Shown here: positions 55,037-64,000 of the stretch, piece after piece
Layout of the letters: every line of letters begins with the position of its first letter
How positions within the stretch are numbered: the first letter of the stretch is position 1
Assembly: GCF_000469135.2 (NCBI RefSeq)
Contig: NZ_CP048117.1
Coordinates: forward strand, 1,773,501 to 1,837,500
Direction of reading: 5' to 3'
From: Bacillus sp. SB49
GTDB lineage: Bacteria; Bacillota; Bacilli; Bacillales; Halobacillaceae
Length of the DNA stretch: 64,000 nucleotides
Translations under genes and position numbers: made by a program
The notes under the pieces: model-generated
Seen by the model: the letters and a program-made list of their open reading frames with translations, nothing else
What the model was told of the DNA's origin: nothing
Database searches by the model: none

Positions 55037-57628
55037 ATGGCACAATACACACCAATGATGCAGCAATATTTGAAGATCAAGGCAGATCAGCAGGATGCTT
55101 TTCTGTTTTTTCGTTTAGGAGATTTTTATGAAATGTTCTTTGAGGATGCCATTCAGGCATCGAAGGAACTCGAGATAACGCTTACGAGCAGGGATGGAGG
55201 GTCCAGCGACCGGATTCCGATGTGCGGAGTTCCTTATCATTCTGCTGAAAATTACATAAAACAGCTTGTTGAGAAAGGGTACAAGGTGGCCATCTGTGAG
55301 CAGGTGGAAGATCCGAAAGCCGCTAAAGGCGTCGTCAAACGGGAAGTCGTTCAATTGATCACTCCCGGGACGGTCATGGAAGGGAGTATGCTGGAAGAGA
55401 AGGAAAATAACTATGTAGCTGCTCTAAGTTCATTTGATGACGGATCTTATGTCGTCAGTTACAACGATTTGACGACCGGTGAGAACAGCGCTGCACTCGT
55501 TACGGGTGGTTTCGATGCCGCACTAAGTGAGTTATACAACCGTCCCGTTAAAGAAGTGGTCGTAGCTTCCGACTTTGATGCCGCCCACCAGTCTGTACTC
55601 TCCGACCGCTTAGGGTATACGGTATCCCATCAGGACGATGCATCGATCAGTCCGCCGTTTCGACAGCTGGTAGAAGGTGTAAGGGAAGAAAAATTAATAT
55701 TTGGATTCGGACGTCTTTTGAATTATATCCAGCATACCCAGAAGCGGGCGCTGGATCACCTTCAGCCTCTTCAAATCATCGAATTGAAACAATACATGAC
55801 GCTTGATATGTATTCGAAGCGGAACCTGGAACTTTTGGAAACGATCCGCAAACAAGGGAAAGCAGGAAGCCTCCTTTCCGTGGTGGATAAGACGATTACT
55901 TCCATGGGTGCGAGAATGTTAAAGAAGTGGATGGAACGTCCGCTTCTGTCTGCTGACGCCATTGCGGACCGCCATGATCAGGTGGAGGGTTTCCTTGATC
56001 AGTTTATTGAGAGAGAAACACTTCGCGACGAATTAACAAACGTGTACGATCTGGAGCGTCTTGCAGGAAGAGTTGCTTATGGGAACGTCAACGCAAGAGA
56101 TTTGATTCAACTCCGTAACTCCTTGCAGAAAATTCCGGATATTTTATCAACATTGTCCCGTTTTACACACGGTTCCATCCATAGGCTTTATGAAAAGATT
56201 GATCCACTTAAAGACCTCCGTCATCTTCTTGAAGAAAGCATCGCAGAAGATCCTCCCATCGCAGTGAAGGAGGGAGGGATCATCCGGTCCGGTTTCCATG
56301 AACAGCTGGATGCCTACCGGGATGCTTCCAAAAATGGTAAGCAGTGGATTGCAGAGCTGGAGCAGAGAGAGAGGAAGGAGAGCGGGATCAAGTCGCTTAA
56401 GATCGGTTATAACCGGGTGTTCGGGTACTATATTGAAGTGACAAAAGCGAACCTTAAGTTTCTTCCTGAAGGGAAATATGAACGGAAACAGACATTGACA
56501 AATGCAGAACGATTCATTACTCCTGAGCTGAAAGAGAAAGAAACAATGATACTTGAAGCCCAGGAGAAGAGTGTGGAACTCGAGTATGAACTGTTCCTCA
56601 AAATAAGAGACGAAGTGAAGTTTTACGTCCAGAAGCTTCAGCAACTCGCTGAACAAATCAGCAGAATCGATGTTCTTCAGGGCTTTGCACAGGTAGCTGA
56701 ATCCTCTCAATACGTACGACCGACATATCGACAAGAACGAATCGTCGACATTAGAGAGGGGCGCCATCCGGTGGTGGAACAGGTGATGAAGGACAGCACC
56801 TTTGTTCCGAACGATATTTATATGGACGAAGAAACGGATGTCCTGTTGATCACAGGTCCTAACATGTCCGGTAAAAGTACGTATATGCGTCAGCTTGCTT
56901 TAACGGCTATCATGGGCCAGATGGGGTGTTTCGTCCCTTGTTCATCAGCAGTGATGCCGATTTTTGATCAAATATTCACAAGAATCGGTGCGGCGGACGA
57001 CCTTGTTTCCGGTCATAGTACGTTCATGGTGGAAATGCTGGAAGCGAATCATGCCATCAGTCATGCCACGGAAAACAGCATGATTCTGCTTGATGAAATA
57101 GGAAGAGGGACGAGCACCTACGACGGAATGGCTCTTGCTCAGGCAATCGTTGAATATATCCACCATGATATTAAAGCGAAGACGCTGTTTTCTACGCATT
57201 ATCATGAGCTTACATCACTTGAGAATCCACTGAAGCGGCTGAAGAATGTACACGTTCGTGCAGAGGAATATGAGGGAAATGTTATTTTCCTTCACCAGAT
57301 AAAAGAAGGACCGGCGGATGAAAGTTATGGTATCCACGTAGCGAAGCTCGCAAACCTACCGGAGCCTTTGATCGGCCGGGCGACAGAACTGCTGCACCAG
57401 CTGGAGAACGGCAGTCATACGGAAGAGCCTTCGTCTGTAGAAGCAGCTGCCAGTCTGGAGGAGGAACAACAACTCAGTCTATTTGTTGAGGAGACAAAAC
57501 AGAAGGAAGAGAAGAAGAAGTCTTCCTCCGTGATAGAAAAACGGCTGAAAGCTCTTGATTTAATGGAAATGACGCCGATGGAGGCCATGAACGAATTATA
57601 CAGCCTTCAGAAAGAACTGAAGAAGTAA
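55037..57628 (+). CDS. mutS: DNA mismatch repair protein MutS
   Basis: Recognises mismatches and recruits MutL and the clamp. It has 863 residues from ATG 55037 (GGAGGAT upstream). The mismatch-reading F-x-E is F30-Y31-E32 in RLGDFYEMF. The ATPase has Walker [10 protein letters not shown] (near 607), [12 protein letters not shown] and [14 protein letters not shown] clamp-binding pentapeptide lies in the C-terminal tail ([11 protein letters not shown]), and the last 40 residues form the tetramerisation helix-turn region. mutL follows after 13 bases. Confidence 0.98.
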   Translation: MAQYTPMMQQYLKIKADQQDAFLFFRLGDFYEMFFEDAIQASKELEITLTSRDGGSSDRIPMCGVPYHSAENYIKQLVEKGYKVAICEQVEDPKAAKGVVKREVVQLITPGTVMEGSMLEEKENNYVAALSSFDDGSYVVSYNDLTTGENSAALVTGGFDAALSELYNRPVKEVVVASDFDAAHQSVLSDRLGYTVSHQDDASISPPFRQLVEGVREEKLIFGFGRLLNYIQHTQKRALDHLQPLQIIELKQYMTLDMYSKRNLELLETIRKQGKAGSLLSVVDKTITSMGARMLKKWMERPLLSADAIADRHDQVEGFLDQFIERETLRDELTNVYDLERLAGRVAYGNVNARDLIQLRNSLQKIPDILSTLSRFTHGSIHRLYEKIDPLKDLRHLLEESIAEDPPIAVKEGGIIRSGFHEQLDAYRDASKNGKQWIAELEQRERKESGIKSLKIGYNRVFGYYIEVTKANLKFLPEGKYERKQTLTNAERFITPELKEKETMILEAQEKSVELEYELFLKIRDEVKFYVQKLQQLAEQISRIDVLQGFAQVAESSQYVRPTYRQERIVDIREGRHPVVEQVMKDSTFVPNDIYMDEETDVLLITGPNMSGKSTYMRQLALTAIMGQMGCFVPCSSAVMPIFDQIFTRIGAADDLVSGHSTFMVEMLEANHAISHATENSMILLDEIGRGTSTYDGMALAQAIVEYIHHDIKAKTLFSTHYHELTSLENPLKRLKNVHVRAEEYEGNVIFLHQIKEGPADESYGIHVAKLANLPEPLIGRATELLHQLENGSHTEEPSSVEAAASLEEEQQLSLFVEETKQKEEKKKSSSVIEKRLKALDLMEMTPMEAMNELYSLQKELKK

Positions 57629-57641
57629 GGGGGACACAGAG

Positions 57642-59498
57642 ATGGCGCGTATACGCCTTATGCCGGACCATTTAGCCAACAAAATAGCGGCAGGGGAAGT
57701 TGTTGAACGGCCCGCCTCTGTTGTAAAGGAGTTAATAGAAAACAGCATTGATGCCGGTGCATCATGGATTAAAGTCGAACTGCTTGAAGCAGGGCTTGAG
57801 CGTATTCGGATCACTGATGACGGTTCCGGTATGGAGGAGGAGGACTGTGAGAGGGCATTCCTTCGTCATGCTACGAGTAAGATCAAGGATGAAAATGATC
57901 TATTCCATGTCCGTACCCTCGGCTTCCGGGGGGAGGCCCTTGCCAGTATTGCGGCGGTCAGCCGTCTGACGGTACAGACTTCCACCGGCGACGCGGCCGG
58001 GACGAAACTGACTCTTGAAGGGGGAAAGCTCCTTTCCAAAACGAAAAGTGATGCCAGAAAAGGGACGGATATCACGGTAGATGAACTTTTTTATAATACG
58101 CCTGCAAGGCTGAAGTATATGAAGACGATTCATACGGAACTGGGGCATGTCACAGATATCCTCAACCGGGTGGCTCTCGCTCATCCAGAAGTCCAGATAC
58201 TCTGCGTCCATAATGAAAAGCAGATTTTTAAAACGAACGGCCGGGGAGACCTCCTTCAGGTGGTTGCCAACATTTACGGGATGAACGTTGCAAGGAAAAT
58301 GGTACCAATCGAAGCGGAAAATGCAGACTTTAAAATCACCGGCTTTATTGCTAAACCGGAAGTTTACCGCGCATCCAGAAACTATATGTCTACAATCATC
58401 AACGGTCGTTTTATCAGAAGCATACCCTTGAATAAAGCAGTCCTTCAAGGCTATCACACGCTTCTTCCGATTGGTAAAAGCCCTATTGTCGTTTTAAACA
58501 TCGATATGGATCCGATTCTTGTGGATGTGAACGTACATCCGTCGAAGTTGGAAGTTCGTTTCAGTAAAGAAAAAGAATTGTTCGGCCTGCTTGAGGATAC
58601 GATCAGGCAGGCGTTTCGAAAGCAGACGCTTATTCCTGAGGTGGAAGAAAAGAAAGAAAAACCGGAGAAATTAAAGTCCACACAGACCTCTATGGAGCTT
58701 TATGAAACGAAAAAAGAGGAAGCGCATAAGCACCAGGAAGAAACAATCGGCCAGCTGATTGAAGCAGACGCACCTGTCGAACGACGGGTGGACAATTATA
58801 CTGCCCGGCAGGATGTCCTTTTGAAAGAAATGGAAGAGCCGTTCGGCAAAGAAGAACGGACTGTCCCCTCCGTCGATTTAACGAGGATGAAAGAAGAGGA
58901 GTCACAGCCGAAGAAAAGGGTGCCGACCATGTATCCGATTGGTCAGCTCCACGGGACATATATATTGGCTCAGAATGAAGAGGGTATGTATATCGTCGAT
59001 CAGCACGCAGCTCAGGAGCGGATCAAGTATGAATTCTTTCGTGATAAGTTAGCGGAAGTGGAGCATGAAGTACAGGAACTCCTCGTCCCGATGACGTTTG
59101 ATTTTTCAAGGCAGGAGTCGCTGCGCCTGGAAGAACATAAAGAAGAATTAGAGAAAGCAGGTCTTTTCTTTGAATCATTCGGAGAAACCAGTTACATTAT
59201 CCGCAGCCATCCAATCTGGTTTCCGAAAGGATTTGAAGAGGAGATCATTGATGAAATGATCCAACAGCTGATCACCGAAGAGAGAATTGATATTCTCAAA
59301 CTTCGGGAAGAAGCGGCAATACTAATGTCCTGCAAACGATCCATTAAAGCAAATCATTATTTGAACCAGGAAGATATGTTCCGTCTGCTGGAGGATCTTC
59401 GTAATTCCACGGATCCATTTACGTGTCCGCACGGCCGGCCGATTATTGTTTTTTTCTCAGAATATGAAATGGAGAAAATGTTTAAACGTGTTATGTGA
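57642..59498 (+). CDS. mutL: DNA mismatch repair endonuclease MutL
   Basis: GHKL ATPase with a latent nicking endonuclease. It has 618 residues. The N-terminal ATPase shows [11 protein letters not shown] (28-38), DDGSGM and [13 protein letters not shown] charged linker (about 320-430) follows. The C-terminal domain holds [12 protein letters not shown] (near 453), the DQHAx2Ex4E endonuclease motif, plus [11 protein letters not shown] and CPHGRP zinc-site motifs, so this is the endonuclease-type MutL of bacteria without MutH. ATG 57642 with AAGGGGGACA. Ends at a long bidirectional terminator shared with the opposing gene. Confidence 0.97.
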   Translation: MARIRLMPDHLANKIAAGEVVERPASVVKELIENSIDAGASWIKVELLEAGLERIRITDDGSGMEEEDCERAFLRHATSKIKDENDLFHVRTLGFRGEALASIAAVSRLTVQTSTGDAAGTKLTLEGGKLLSKTKSDARKGTDITVDELFYNTPARLKYMKTIHTELGHVTDILNRVALAHPEVQILCVHNEKQIFKTNGRGDLLQVVANIYGMNVARKMVPIEAENADFKITGFIAKPEVYRASRNYMSTIINGRFIRSIPLNKAVLQGYHTLLPIGKSPIVVLNIDMDPILVDVNVHPSKLEVRFSKEKELFGLLEDTIRQAFRKQTLIPEVEEKKEKPEKLKSTQTSMELYETKKEEAHKHQEETIGQLIEADAPVERRVDNYTARQDVLLKEMEEPFGKEERTVPSVDLTRMKEEESQPKKRVPTMYPIGQLHGTYILAQNEEGMYIVDQHAAQERIKYEFFRDKLAEVEHEVQELLVPMTFDFSRQESLRLEEHKEELEKAGLFFESFGETSYIIRSHPIWFPKGFEEEIIDEMIQQLITEERIDILKLREEAAILMSCKRSIKANHYLNQEDMFRLLEDLRNSTDPFTCPHGRPIIVFFSEYEMEKMFKRVM

Positions 59499-59516
59499 TC
59501 GTTTCAATTGTTAAGA

Positions 59517-59571
59517 AATAACCCCAAAAGAAGCTTCTATTCCAGAAGTTTCTTTTGGGGTTATTTTGTTT
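59517..59571. terminator. Bidirectional terminator between mutL and the XRE gene
   Basis: A 22-bp stem with one G-U runs from 59517-59538 to 59544-59565 (ATTCC loop), with A-rich left flank and TTTTG right flank. It serves the convergent mutL (+) and XRE gene (-). Confidence 0.93.
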
Positions 59572-59632
59572 ACATAATATAATTACGGTCATTATTTTGT
59601 CGATTAGCTCGTTAAGCTCCCGTAGGGGAGGG

Positions 59633-59992
59633 TTAGGATATATTTTTTTGTTGGAGAAGGAACCGGAAATAATTATCAATCTGTTTAATATCATCCGGTT
59701 GAATACCGAACCAGGCGCTCTTATCAAAGAAAACGGGTTTGTTATAACCTTTCGTTTCGAGCAGCTGCTTGATCTCACGCATTTCATCTTCCTGCTCATC
59801 ACTTAAGCCAAGCAGGTAATCAGCGGTAGTATGAAGAGCGTTTGCGATCTTCGTCAGATCATCCAGATCAGGAGAAGTATAATTGCGTTCCCAATTTGAT
59901 ACGACTTGTGGGGATACACCGACTTTTTCAGCAAGCATCGACTGCGTTAATCGTCTTTCCTTTCTAAGCGAACGAATCCTTTCATGGACCAA
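59633..59992 (-). CDS. XRE-family (Cro/CI-type) transcriptional regulator
   Basis: A 119-residue protein: an N-terminal helix-turn-helix (about 4-60, RIRSLRKERRLTQSMLAEKV then GVSPQVVSNWERNYTSPDLD) and a short C-terminal part with YLLGLSDEQEDEMREIKQLL and WFGIQPDDIKQIDNYF. Such SinR/ImmR-like repressors are common in Bacillaceae; this one is not in the B. subtilis locus. I place the start at the TTG at 59992-59990, eight bases after GGAAAGGAGG; the ATG 33 bases further up (60025) would overlap the site. It is the only minus-strand gene and lies next to four regularly spaced dyads, so it probably binds them and represses itself. Confidence 0.85.
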   Translation of the reverse strand: MVHERIRSLRKERRLTQSMLAEKVGVSPQVVSNWERNYTSPDLDDLTKIANALHTTADYLLGLSDEQEDEMREIKQLLETKGYNKPVFFDKSAWFGIQPDDIKQIDNYFRFLLQQKNIS

Positions 59993-60025
59993 TTCAGTCG
60001 CCTCCTTTCCTATACTATAACACAT

Positions 60026-60110
60026 ACTAACGAGATGCGATAGTGAAACTAACGAATATTTTGAATATTACTAACGGAACTCGTTAGTTTGTGTAACGAA
60101 ATCCGTTAGT
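60026..60110. repeat. Four operator-like 19-bp dyads at exact 22-bp spacing
   Basis: The pattern is ACTAACG-N5-CGTTAGT. Copies: 60026-60044 (right half CGATAGT, one mismatch), 60048-60066 (left half perfect, right half degenerate), 60070-60088 (perfect), 60092-60110 (left half TGTAACG, right half perfect). Starts are 22 bases apart each time, about two helix turns, so all face one side of the DNA. They cover the space between the XRE gene and miaA. Confidence 0.85.
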
Positions 60111-60145
60111 TTGGCTCGTGAGGTATGATTCTGTAGGGATTCCTG

Positions 60146-60151
60146 TATAAT
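60146..60151 (+). promoter_or_regulatory. Candidate miaA -10 element
   Basis: A perfect TATAAT at 60146-60151, 31 bases before the miaA start. The -35 17 bases upstream (60123-60128, GTATGA) is poor. The nearest operator-like dyad ends 13 bases upstream of that -35 window. Confidence 0.45.
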
Positions 60152-60181
60152 AGGTATCAGCTTTGTTTAGGAGGTAATGGC

Positions 60182-61111
60182 TTGAAACCGAAAGTAATAT
60201 CAGTGGTTGGCCCGACAGCCGTCGGAAAATCGAACCTTGGAGTGCGGATTGCGAAGCGTTTCGACGGAGAGGTGATCAGTGGTGATTCCATGCAGATTTA
60301 CCGGACGATGGATATCGGTACCGCCAAAGTGACGAAAGACGAGATGGAAGGTATCCCGCACCATATGATTGATATCAAAGGTCCGGAGGAAAGCTTCTCC
60401 GTGGCGGAATTCCAGCAGAGAGTCCATGGTTTAATCCATGCCATCACTAATCGTGGAAAGCTTCCTGTGCTCGTAGGTGGGACGGGTCTGTACATACAAG
60501 CAACGCTTTATGATTTCAATTTTGCAGAGGAAAAGAAAAGTCCGGAAGTTATGGAACGACTCGAACAGGAGTTGGAGGCTCATGGGAAAGAAAATATGTA
60601 CAAGCGGTTGGAAGAAATCGATCCAACGCATGCAGCTTCTGTTCATCCGAACAACGTGCGCCGGGTGCTCAGAGGTCTGGAACTCTATGAAACAACAGGG
60701 AAGACGATGAGTGAATATCAACAAAACCAGGCATCTGAGTCTCCTTTTGATCCATTCCTCATTGGACTCGAAATGGAAAGGTCCCGTCTTTATCAAAGAA
60801 TCGATGAACGTGTAGATACCATGATCGCATCAGGGCTTCTTGATGAAGTGCGCACTCTCTTCGAGGACGGGCTGGAAGATTCTCAATCCATGAAAGCCAT
60901 CGGCTACAAAGAGCTCCTTCCATATCTTAAAGGAGAAGGCACCCTGGAAGAAGCGGTTGCCATTCTGAAGAGAAATTCCAGACGTTACGCTAAACGGCAA
61001 TACACCTATTTTAAAAACAAAATGGACGTTTCCTGGTATGAAGTATCACCGGAGACGTACGAAGAGAAATTTGAAACAATTTTAGCCGATTTAGCAGGAA
61101 AGATCCGATAA
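60182..61111 (+). CDS. miaA: tRNA dimethylallyltransferase MiaA
   Basis: Adds dimethylallyl to A37 of tRNAs reading UNN codons; MiaB then modifies it. It has 309 residues. P-loop GPTAVGKSNLG (10-20), SGDSMQIYRTMDIGTAK (about 35-51) and VGGTGLYIQA (about 99-108) are the family hallmarks. TTG start at 60182 with TTTAGGAGGTAA upstream; no in-frame ATG is near. It is followed 45 bases later by hfq, the usual pair. The XRE operator array lies upstream and may affect it. Confidence 0.95.
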   Translation: MKPKVISVVGPTAVGKSNLGVRIAKRFDGEVISGDSMQIYRTMDIGTAKVTKDEMEGIPHHMIDIKGPEESFSVAEFQQRVHGLIHAITNRGKLPVLVGGTGLYIQATLYDFNFAEEKKSPEVMERLEQELEAHGKENMYKRLEEIDPTHAASVHPNNVRRVLRGLELYETTGKTMSEYQQNQASESPFDPFLIGLEMERSRLYQRIDERVDTMIASGLLDEVRTLFEDGLEDSQSMKAIGYKELLPYLKGEGTLEEAVAILKRNSRRYAKRQYTYFKNKMDVSWYEVSPETYEEKFETILADLAGKIR

Positions 61112-61156
61112 TACGTAGAAACGTACTAGTATAGATAGAAAAGAGGAGGAAGATCC

Positions 61157-61381
61157 ATGGCTCAAACAGTAAATATCCAAGATAACTATTTAAACCAACT
61201 AAGAAAAGAACGTATGCAGGTGACCGTCTTTCTGCTCAACGGTTTCCAATTGAGAGGTGTAGTGAAAGCGTTCGATAACTTTACCGTGCTTCTGGAGACG
61301 GAAGGGAAGCAGCAGCTTATCTTTAAGCATGCGATTTCCACCTTCGCTCCGCTCAAGAACATTTCATTGGATAAAGAGTAA
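61157..61381 (+). CDS. hfq: RNA chaperone Hfq
   Basis: Sm-like hexameric RNA-binding protein. It has 74 residues: [20 protein letters not shown] (Sm1, from about 5) and [11 protein letters not shown] (Sm2, about 57-67). ATG at 61157 with AAGAGGAGGAAG. In Bacillus its role in sRNA control is minor. A dyad TACGT-AGAA-ACGTA (61112-61125) stands just after the miaA stop. A strong terminator follows. Confidence 0.96.
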   Translation: MAQTVNIQDNYLNQLRKERMQVTVFLLNGFQLRGVVKAFDNFTVLLETEGKQQLIFKHAISTFAPLKNISLDKE

Positions 61382-61407
61382 TACCCTTTTCAAAGTCGAA
61401 CGTTACA

Positions 61408-61451
61408 GAAAGCGGGTATCCCGGTAATTGCGGGGTACCCGCTTTCTTTTC
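61408..61451 (+). terminator. Strong terminator after hfq
   Basis: GAAAGCGGGTATCCCG (61408-61423) pairs with CGGGGTACCCGCTTTC (61431-61446), 16 bp with one G-U, followed by TTTTCC. Confidence 0.93.
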
Positions 61452-61515
61452 CTGGGCGTTTGTCACAGGGGATTCCTTCGATGCGTATGATGAAGGGAAT
61501 TGAGGAGGGATCCAT

Positions 61516-62457
61516 GTGCAACCGCAAGCGAAAACAGCGAAACCCGGCACGATCAATATCGTCCTTCATGAATCAAAAGATAGAACGGTTCCGGTTGGTA
61601 AGGGGAAAAGGGTGGAGAAGTCCGTCCCTCTCTTCCATAGAATTGATGAGTATTTCGCCTCTATTATCGGCATGGAAGATCTGAAGCGGAGAGTGAAGGA
61701 GATTTATGCCCAGGTGTTGATTGCGAAGAAAAGGGAAGCGGAAGGGTTAAAGGCAAGTGCCCAAGTGCTCCACATGGTGTTTAAAGGGAACCCCGGTACT
61801 GGGAAAACAACGGTGGCCAGGATGGTAGCTGCTCTTTTTAATGAAATCGATGTTCTCGAAAAAGGGCATTTCATTGAGGCGGATCGAAGTGATCTCGTCG
61901 GTGAGTATATCGGGCATACGGCTCAGAAAACGAAAGACTTAATTCATAAAGCGCTGGGCGGGGTGCTGTTTATCGATGAGGCTTATTCTCTAGCGCGCGG
62001 GGGAGAAAAGGATTTTGGGAAGGAAGCGATCGACACGTTGGTCAAGTGCATGGAAGATCACCATGATAAGTTAATTATCATTCTTGCCGGTTATCCGGAA
62101 GAAATGGAAGATTTTCTGACAATAAACCCGGGTCTTGCTTCCAGGTTTCCTATTCAGCTGCCTTTCGAGAATTATCAACCGGAGGAGCTTGCCATGATTG
62201 CTTCCGGAATGATCAAGGACCGCGATTATCGAATGACTCGCGATGCAGAAAGGAAGCTTTCCCAGCACCTGCGGCTGGTATGCCGCGAACGAAAGAGAAA
62301 TTTCTCGAACGCCCGCTACGTCAGGAACATGATAGAAGATGCGATCAGGAAGCAGGCGTGGCGTGTCATCAACGGAACGGATTACAAAAAGGAAACGTTG
62401 ATGACTTTAGGTGCGTCTGATTTTTGTTTCGATGCTTCAGCTCATTTTATTGACTAG
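61516..62457 (+). CDS. spoVK: Stage V sporulation protein K (CbxX/CfxQ AAA ATPase)
   Basis: A 313-residue AAA+ ATPase needed for late spore maturation. Walker A GNPGTGKTTVAR (about 92-103), Walker B GVLFIDEAYSL and the arginine region LASRFPIQLPF are clear. GTG start at 61516, six bases after GAGGAGGG; an overlapping ATG at 61514 is out of frame. B. subtilis spoVK is made under sigma-E, but I found no convincing sigma-E promoter in the 70 bases between the hfq terminator and this gene. hflX follows. Confidence 0.93.
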   Translation: MQPQAKTAKPGTINIVLHESKDRTVPVGKGKRVEKSVPLFHRIDEYFASIIGMEDLKRRVKEIYAQVLIAKKREAEGLKASAQVLHMVFKGNPGTGKTTVARMVAALFNEIDVLEKGHFIEADRSDLVGEYIGHTAQKTKDLIHKALGGVLFIDEAYSLARGGEKDFGKEAIDTLVKCMEDHHDKLIIILAGYPEEMEDFLTINPGLASRFPIQLPFENYQPEELAMIASGMIKDRDYRMTRDAERKLSQHLRLVCRERKRNFSNARYVRNMIEDAIRKQAWRVINGTDYKKETLMTLGASDFCFDASAHFID

Positions 62458-62489
62458 TTTACGGGAAACATGTATTCGGTCCTGCTTTT

Positions 62490-62498
62490 TGTTATGAT
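62490..62498 (+). promoter_or_regulatory. Extended -10 promoter for hflX
   Basis: TGTTATGAT (62490-62498) fits TGnTATAAT with one mismatch, 35 bases before the hflX ATG. Confidence 0.5.
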
Positions 62499-62532
62499 GG
62501 ATGGGGATAGATAGAGAAAAGAAGGTGAAAGC

Positions 62533-63762
62533 ATGAAAGAGACAGCGATTTTAGTTGCAAGAAAAGACCCGCGGGCGGACGAAGAACGGTTTCAGTCTTC
62601 CCTTCAGGAGCTTCAATCTCTGACCGAGACGGCAGGTGGAGAAGTCTGTAAAATCATCACCCAGAGCAGGGACCGGGTTCACCCGGCTACTTATCTGGGG
62701 CAAGGGAAATTGGAAGAAATTAAGCTGGAGGCAGAAGCTGCCGAAGCGGAGTTAATTATATTCAATGATGAACTTTCACCTGGTCAGTTAAGGAACATAT
62801 CCGATCGGGTGGAGCGTCGTGTTATTGACCGCAGCCAGCTCATTCTGGACATTTTCGCCGGGCGTGCCCGAACGAAGGAAGGGAAGTTGCAGGTGGAACT
62901 CGCTCAGTTGCAATATCTGCTTCCGAGGCTCGCTGGTCAAGGTACGGCTCTGTCCCGTCTCGGTGGAGGGATCGGGACGCGTGGGCCGGGAGAAACGAAG
63001 TTGGAAACGGATCGGCGCCATATCCAACGCCGGATTGACGACATTAAAGTCAGGCTTGACACAGTCGTACGACAACGGGAGCAGTACCGCAAACGCCGCA
63101 AGGAAAATCGTGCCTATCAAATTGCGATTGTCGGATACACCAATGCGGGGAAGTCCACTTTCTTCAATAGAGTGACAGAAAGCCAGTCGTTTGAAGAAGA
63201 TCTACTGTTTGCGACGCTCGATCCGCTGACGAGGCAGTTGAACCTCCCATCCGGTTTCCGTGTGCTTTTATCGGATACAGTCGGGTTCATTCAGGATCTG
63301 CCAACAACGCTCATTGCAGCCTTCCGTTCCACCTTGGAAGAGGTGACAGAGGCGGATTTCGTTCTGCACATGGTAGATGCCTCTCATCCTGATCATATCC
63401 AGCAGGAAAAAACGGTTAGAAAGCTGTTGGAAGAACTGGGGGCTTCCCGGCTGCCGATGGTCACCGTATATAATAAAAAAGATCTCCTTACTGGAGACTT
63501 CATTCCGCCGAGCCACCCTTCCTTGACGGTCAGTGTCCACGACCCGATCGATTTGAAGCGTGTGCTTCATAAAGTGGAAGATACATGGAAGGAAGACTGG
63601 GTGGAATATGATGTGTTTATACCCGCTTCAGATGGAAAACGTCTGCAGCGATTCCGCTCTTCCAGTATCGTTACATCCATGCTGTTCAAGGAAGATCAGG
63701 AAGGGTATGCGCTCCACGGCTTCATTGATCCGGATCATCCTTTAAAACATCAGATATTATAA
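62533..63762 (+). CDS. hflX: GTPase HflX (YnbA)
   Basis: A ribosome-associated GTPase that splits stalled or hibernating 70S ribosomes under stress. It has 409 residues: an HflX N-terminal domain (about 25-130, ATYLGQGKLEEIKLEAE), a GRGPGE-like linker (GGIGTRGPGETKLETDRR), and a G domain with GYTNAGKST (200-208), DTVGFIQDLP and NKKD. ATG 62533 with GAAGGTGAAA. ynbB starts 19 bases later. It is the ynbA orthologue by position after spoVK. Confidence 0.95.
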   Translation: MKETAILVARKDPRADEERFQSSLQELQSLTETAGGEVCKIITQSRDRVHPATYLGQGKLEEIKLEAEAAEAELIIFNDELSPGQLRNISDRVERRVIDRSQLILDIFAGRARTKEGKLQVELAQLQYLLPRLAGQGTALSRLGGGIGTRGPGETKLETDRRHIQRRIDDIKVRLDTVVRQREQYRKRRKENRAYQIAIVGYTNAGKSTFFNRVTESQSFEEDLLFATLDPLTRQLNLPSGFRVLLSDTVGFIQDLPTTLIAAFRSTLEEVTEADFVLHMVDASHPDHIQQEKTVRKLLEELGASRLPMVTVYNKKDLLTGDFIPPSHPSLTVSVHDPIDLKRVLHKVEDTWKEDWVEYDVFIPASDGKRLQRFRSSSIVTSMLFKEDQEGYALHGFIDPDHPLKHQIL

Positions 63763-63780
63763 TGTAAGGAAGTTGTCAAC

Positions 63781-64000
63781 ATGAATGTACAAGAAGTGAA
63801 ACAAAGAACAGAAGATACCATTAAACTACAGCACCAAGCCATTCAAAGCACTGTAGAATACAACCAAGAAAAAGTGCTTCGTGCCTTTCAGGAACTTCGC
63901 GTCAGCGATTCCCATTTTCATCCGACGACAGGGTATGGATATGATGATTTCGGACGTGACACCCTCGAAGCGCTCTATGCGGCCATTTTTCAAGCAGAAG
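63781..64000 (+). CDS. ynbB: YnbB, PLP-dependent aluminium-resistance family protein, N-terminal end (partial)
   Basis: ATG at 63781 with TAAGGAAG upstream opens a frame that runs to the window end: MNVQEVKQRTEDTIKLQHQA, later RVSDSHFHPTTGYGYDDFGRD. This last motif is typical of the YnbB / methionine gamma-lyase-like family, named aluminium resistance protein in older annotation. Function is unproven. B. subtilis has the order spoVK-ynbA-ynbB-glnR-glnA, so glnR should follow outside the window. Confidence 0.9.
   Translation, partial: MNVQEVKQRTEDTIKLQHQAIQSTVEYNQEKVLRAFQELRVSDSHFHPTTGYGYDDFGRDTLEALYAAIFQAE

Noticed and set aside
61447-61515. Sigma-E promoter for spoVK
   Set aside because: The best candidate, CGTATGAT with CAC upstream, misses several consensus bases.
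1-64000. CRISPR arrays, IS elements, prophage or attachment sites, tRNA or rRNA genes
   Set aside because: None seen on reading; gene order is conserved core chromosome throughout. A systematic repeat and tRNA scan was not possible.

Overview
This window is a continuous stretch of core chromosome from a low-GC Gram-positive, endospore-forming member of the Bacillaceae. Gene order follows the Bacillus subtilis tsf-to-ynbB segment almost gene for gene, and several sporulation-only genes are present (spoVFA/B, spoIIIE, spoVS, cotE, spoVK). Proteins and linkers are rich in Asp and Glu (for example the RodZ linker and the NupN and SpoIIIE linkers), and GC looks mid-40s percent by eye. Both fit a moderately halophilic genus near Halobacillus, Pontibacillus or Thalassobacillus. 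That genus-level guess is inference. All genes but one lie on the + strand, so this is a leading-strand housekeeping region. No IS element, prophage, CRISPR array, tRNA or rRNA gene was seen.

Layout: (1) 1-12 kb: end of tsf, pyrH, frr, then the cell-envelope and isoprenoid run uppS-cdsA-dxr-rasP-proS-polC. (2) 12-22 kb: the translation and RNA operon rimP-nusA-rnpM-ylxQ-infB-ylxP-rbfA, truB-ribF, rpsO and pnp. (3) 22-29 kb: ylxY, ymxH, the dipicolinate and lysine-family genes dpaA-dpaB-asd-dapG-dapA, then tepA-ylzJ. dapA makes dihydrodipicolinate, which DpaA/DpaB oxidise to dipicolinic acid in the mother cell and which also feeds lysine and peptidoglycan. (4) 29-38 kb: spoIIIE, a GntR-type regulator, and a nucleoside ABC importer (nupN-O-P-Q). 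(5) 37.6-46 kb: two M16 peptidase homologues, ymfI, ymfJ, ymfK, rodZ, pgsA, cinA and recA. (6) 46-54 kb: rny, ymdB, spoVS, tdh-kbl, miaB-ricA. (7) 54-64 kb: cotE, mutS-mutL, a lone minus-strand XRE repressor, miaA-hfq, spoVK, hflX and the start of ynbB.

Relative to the B. subtilis order as I remember it, mlpA (expected between ylxY and ymxH) and rnjB (expected between dapA and tepA) are missing here. The nup importer and an XRE regulator gene are present as extras.

The most interesting non-coding signals are: four 19-bp operator-like dyads at an exact 22-bp period between the XRE repressor and miaA (60026-60110); a U-poor terminator hairpin with a competing upstream pairing in the long rimP-nusA leader (12100-12240); a nested hairpin placed at the predicted 5' end of the spoIIIE mRNA (29153-29231); and a series of well-placed sporulation and SOS promoter elements (sigma-K before dpaA, sigma-G before ymfJ, sigma-H before spoVS, duplicated CATAGAATG modules before cotE, a LexA box before recA). 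No clearly new multi-gene system was found. The XRE repressor with its operator array is the best candidate for something undescribed.
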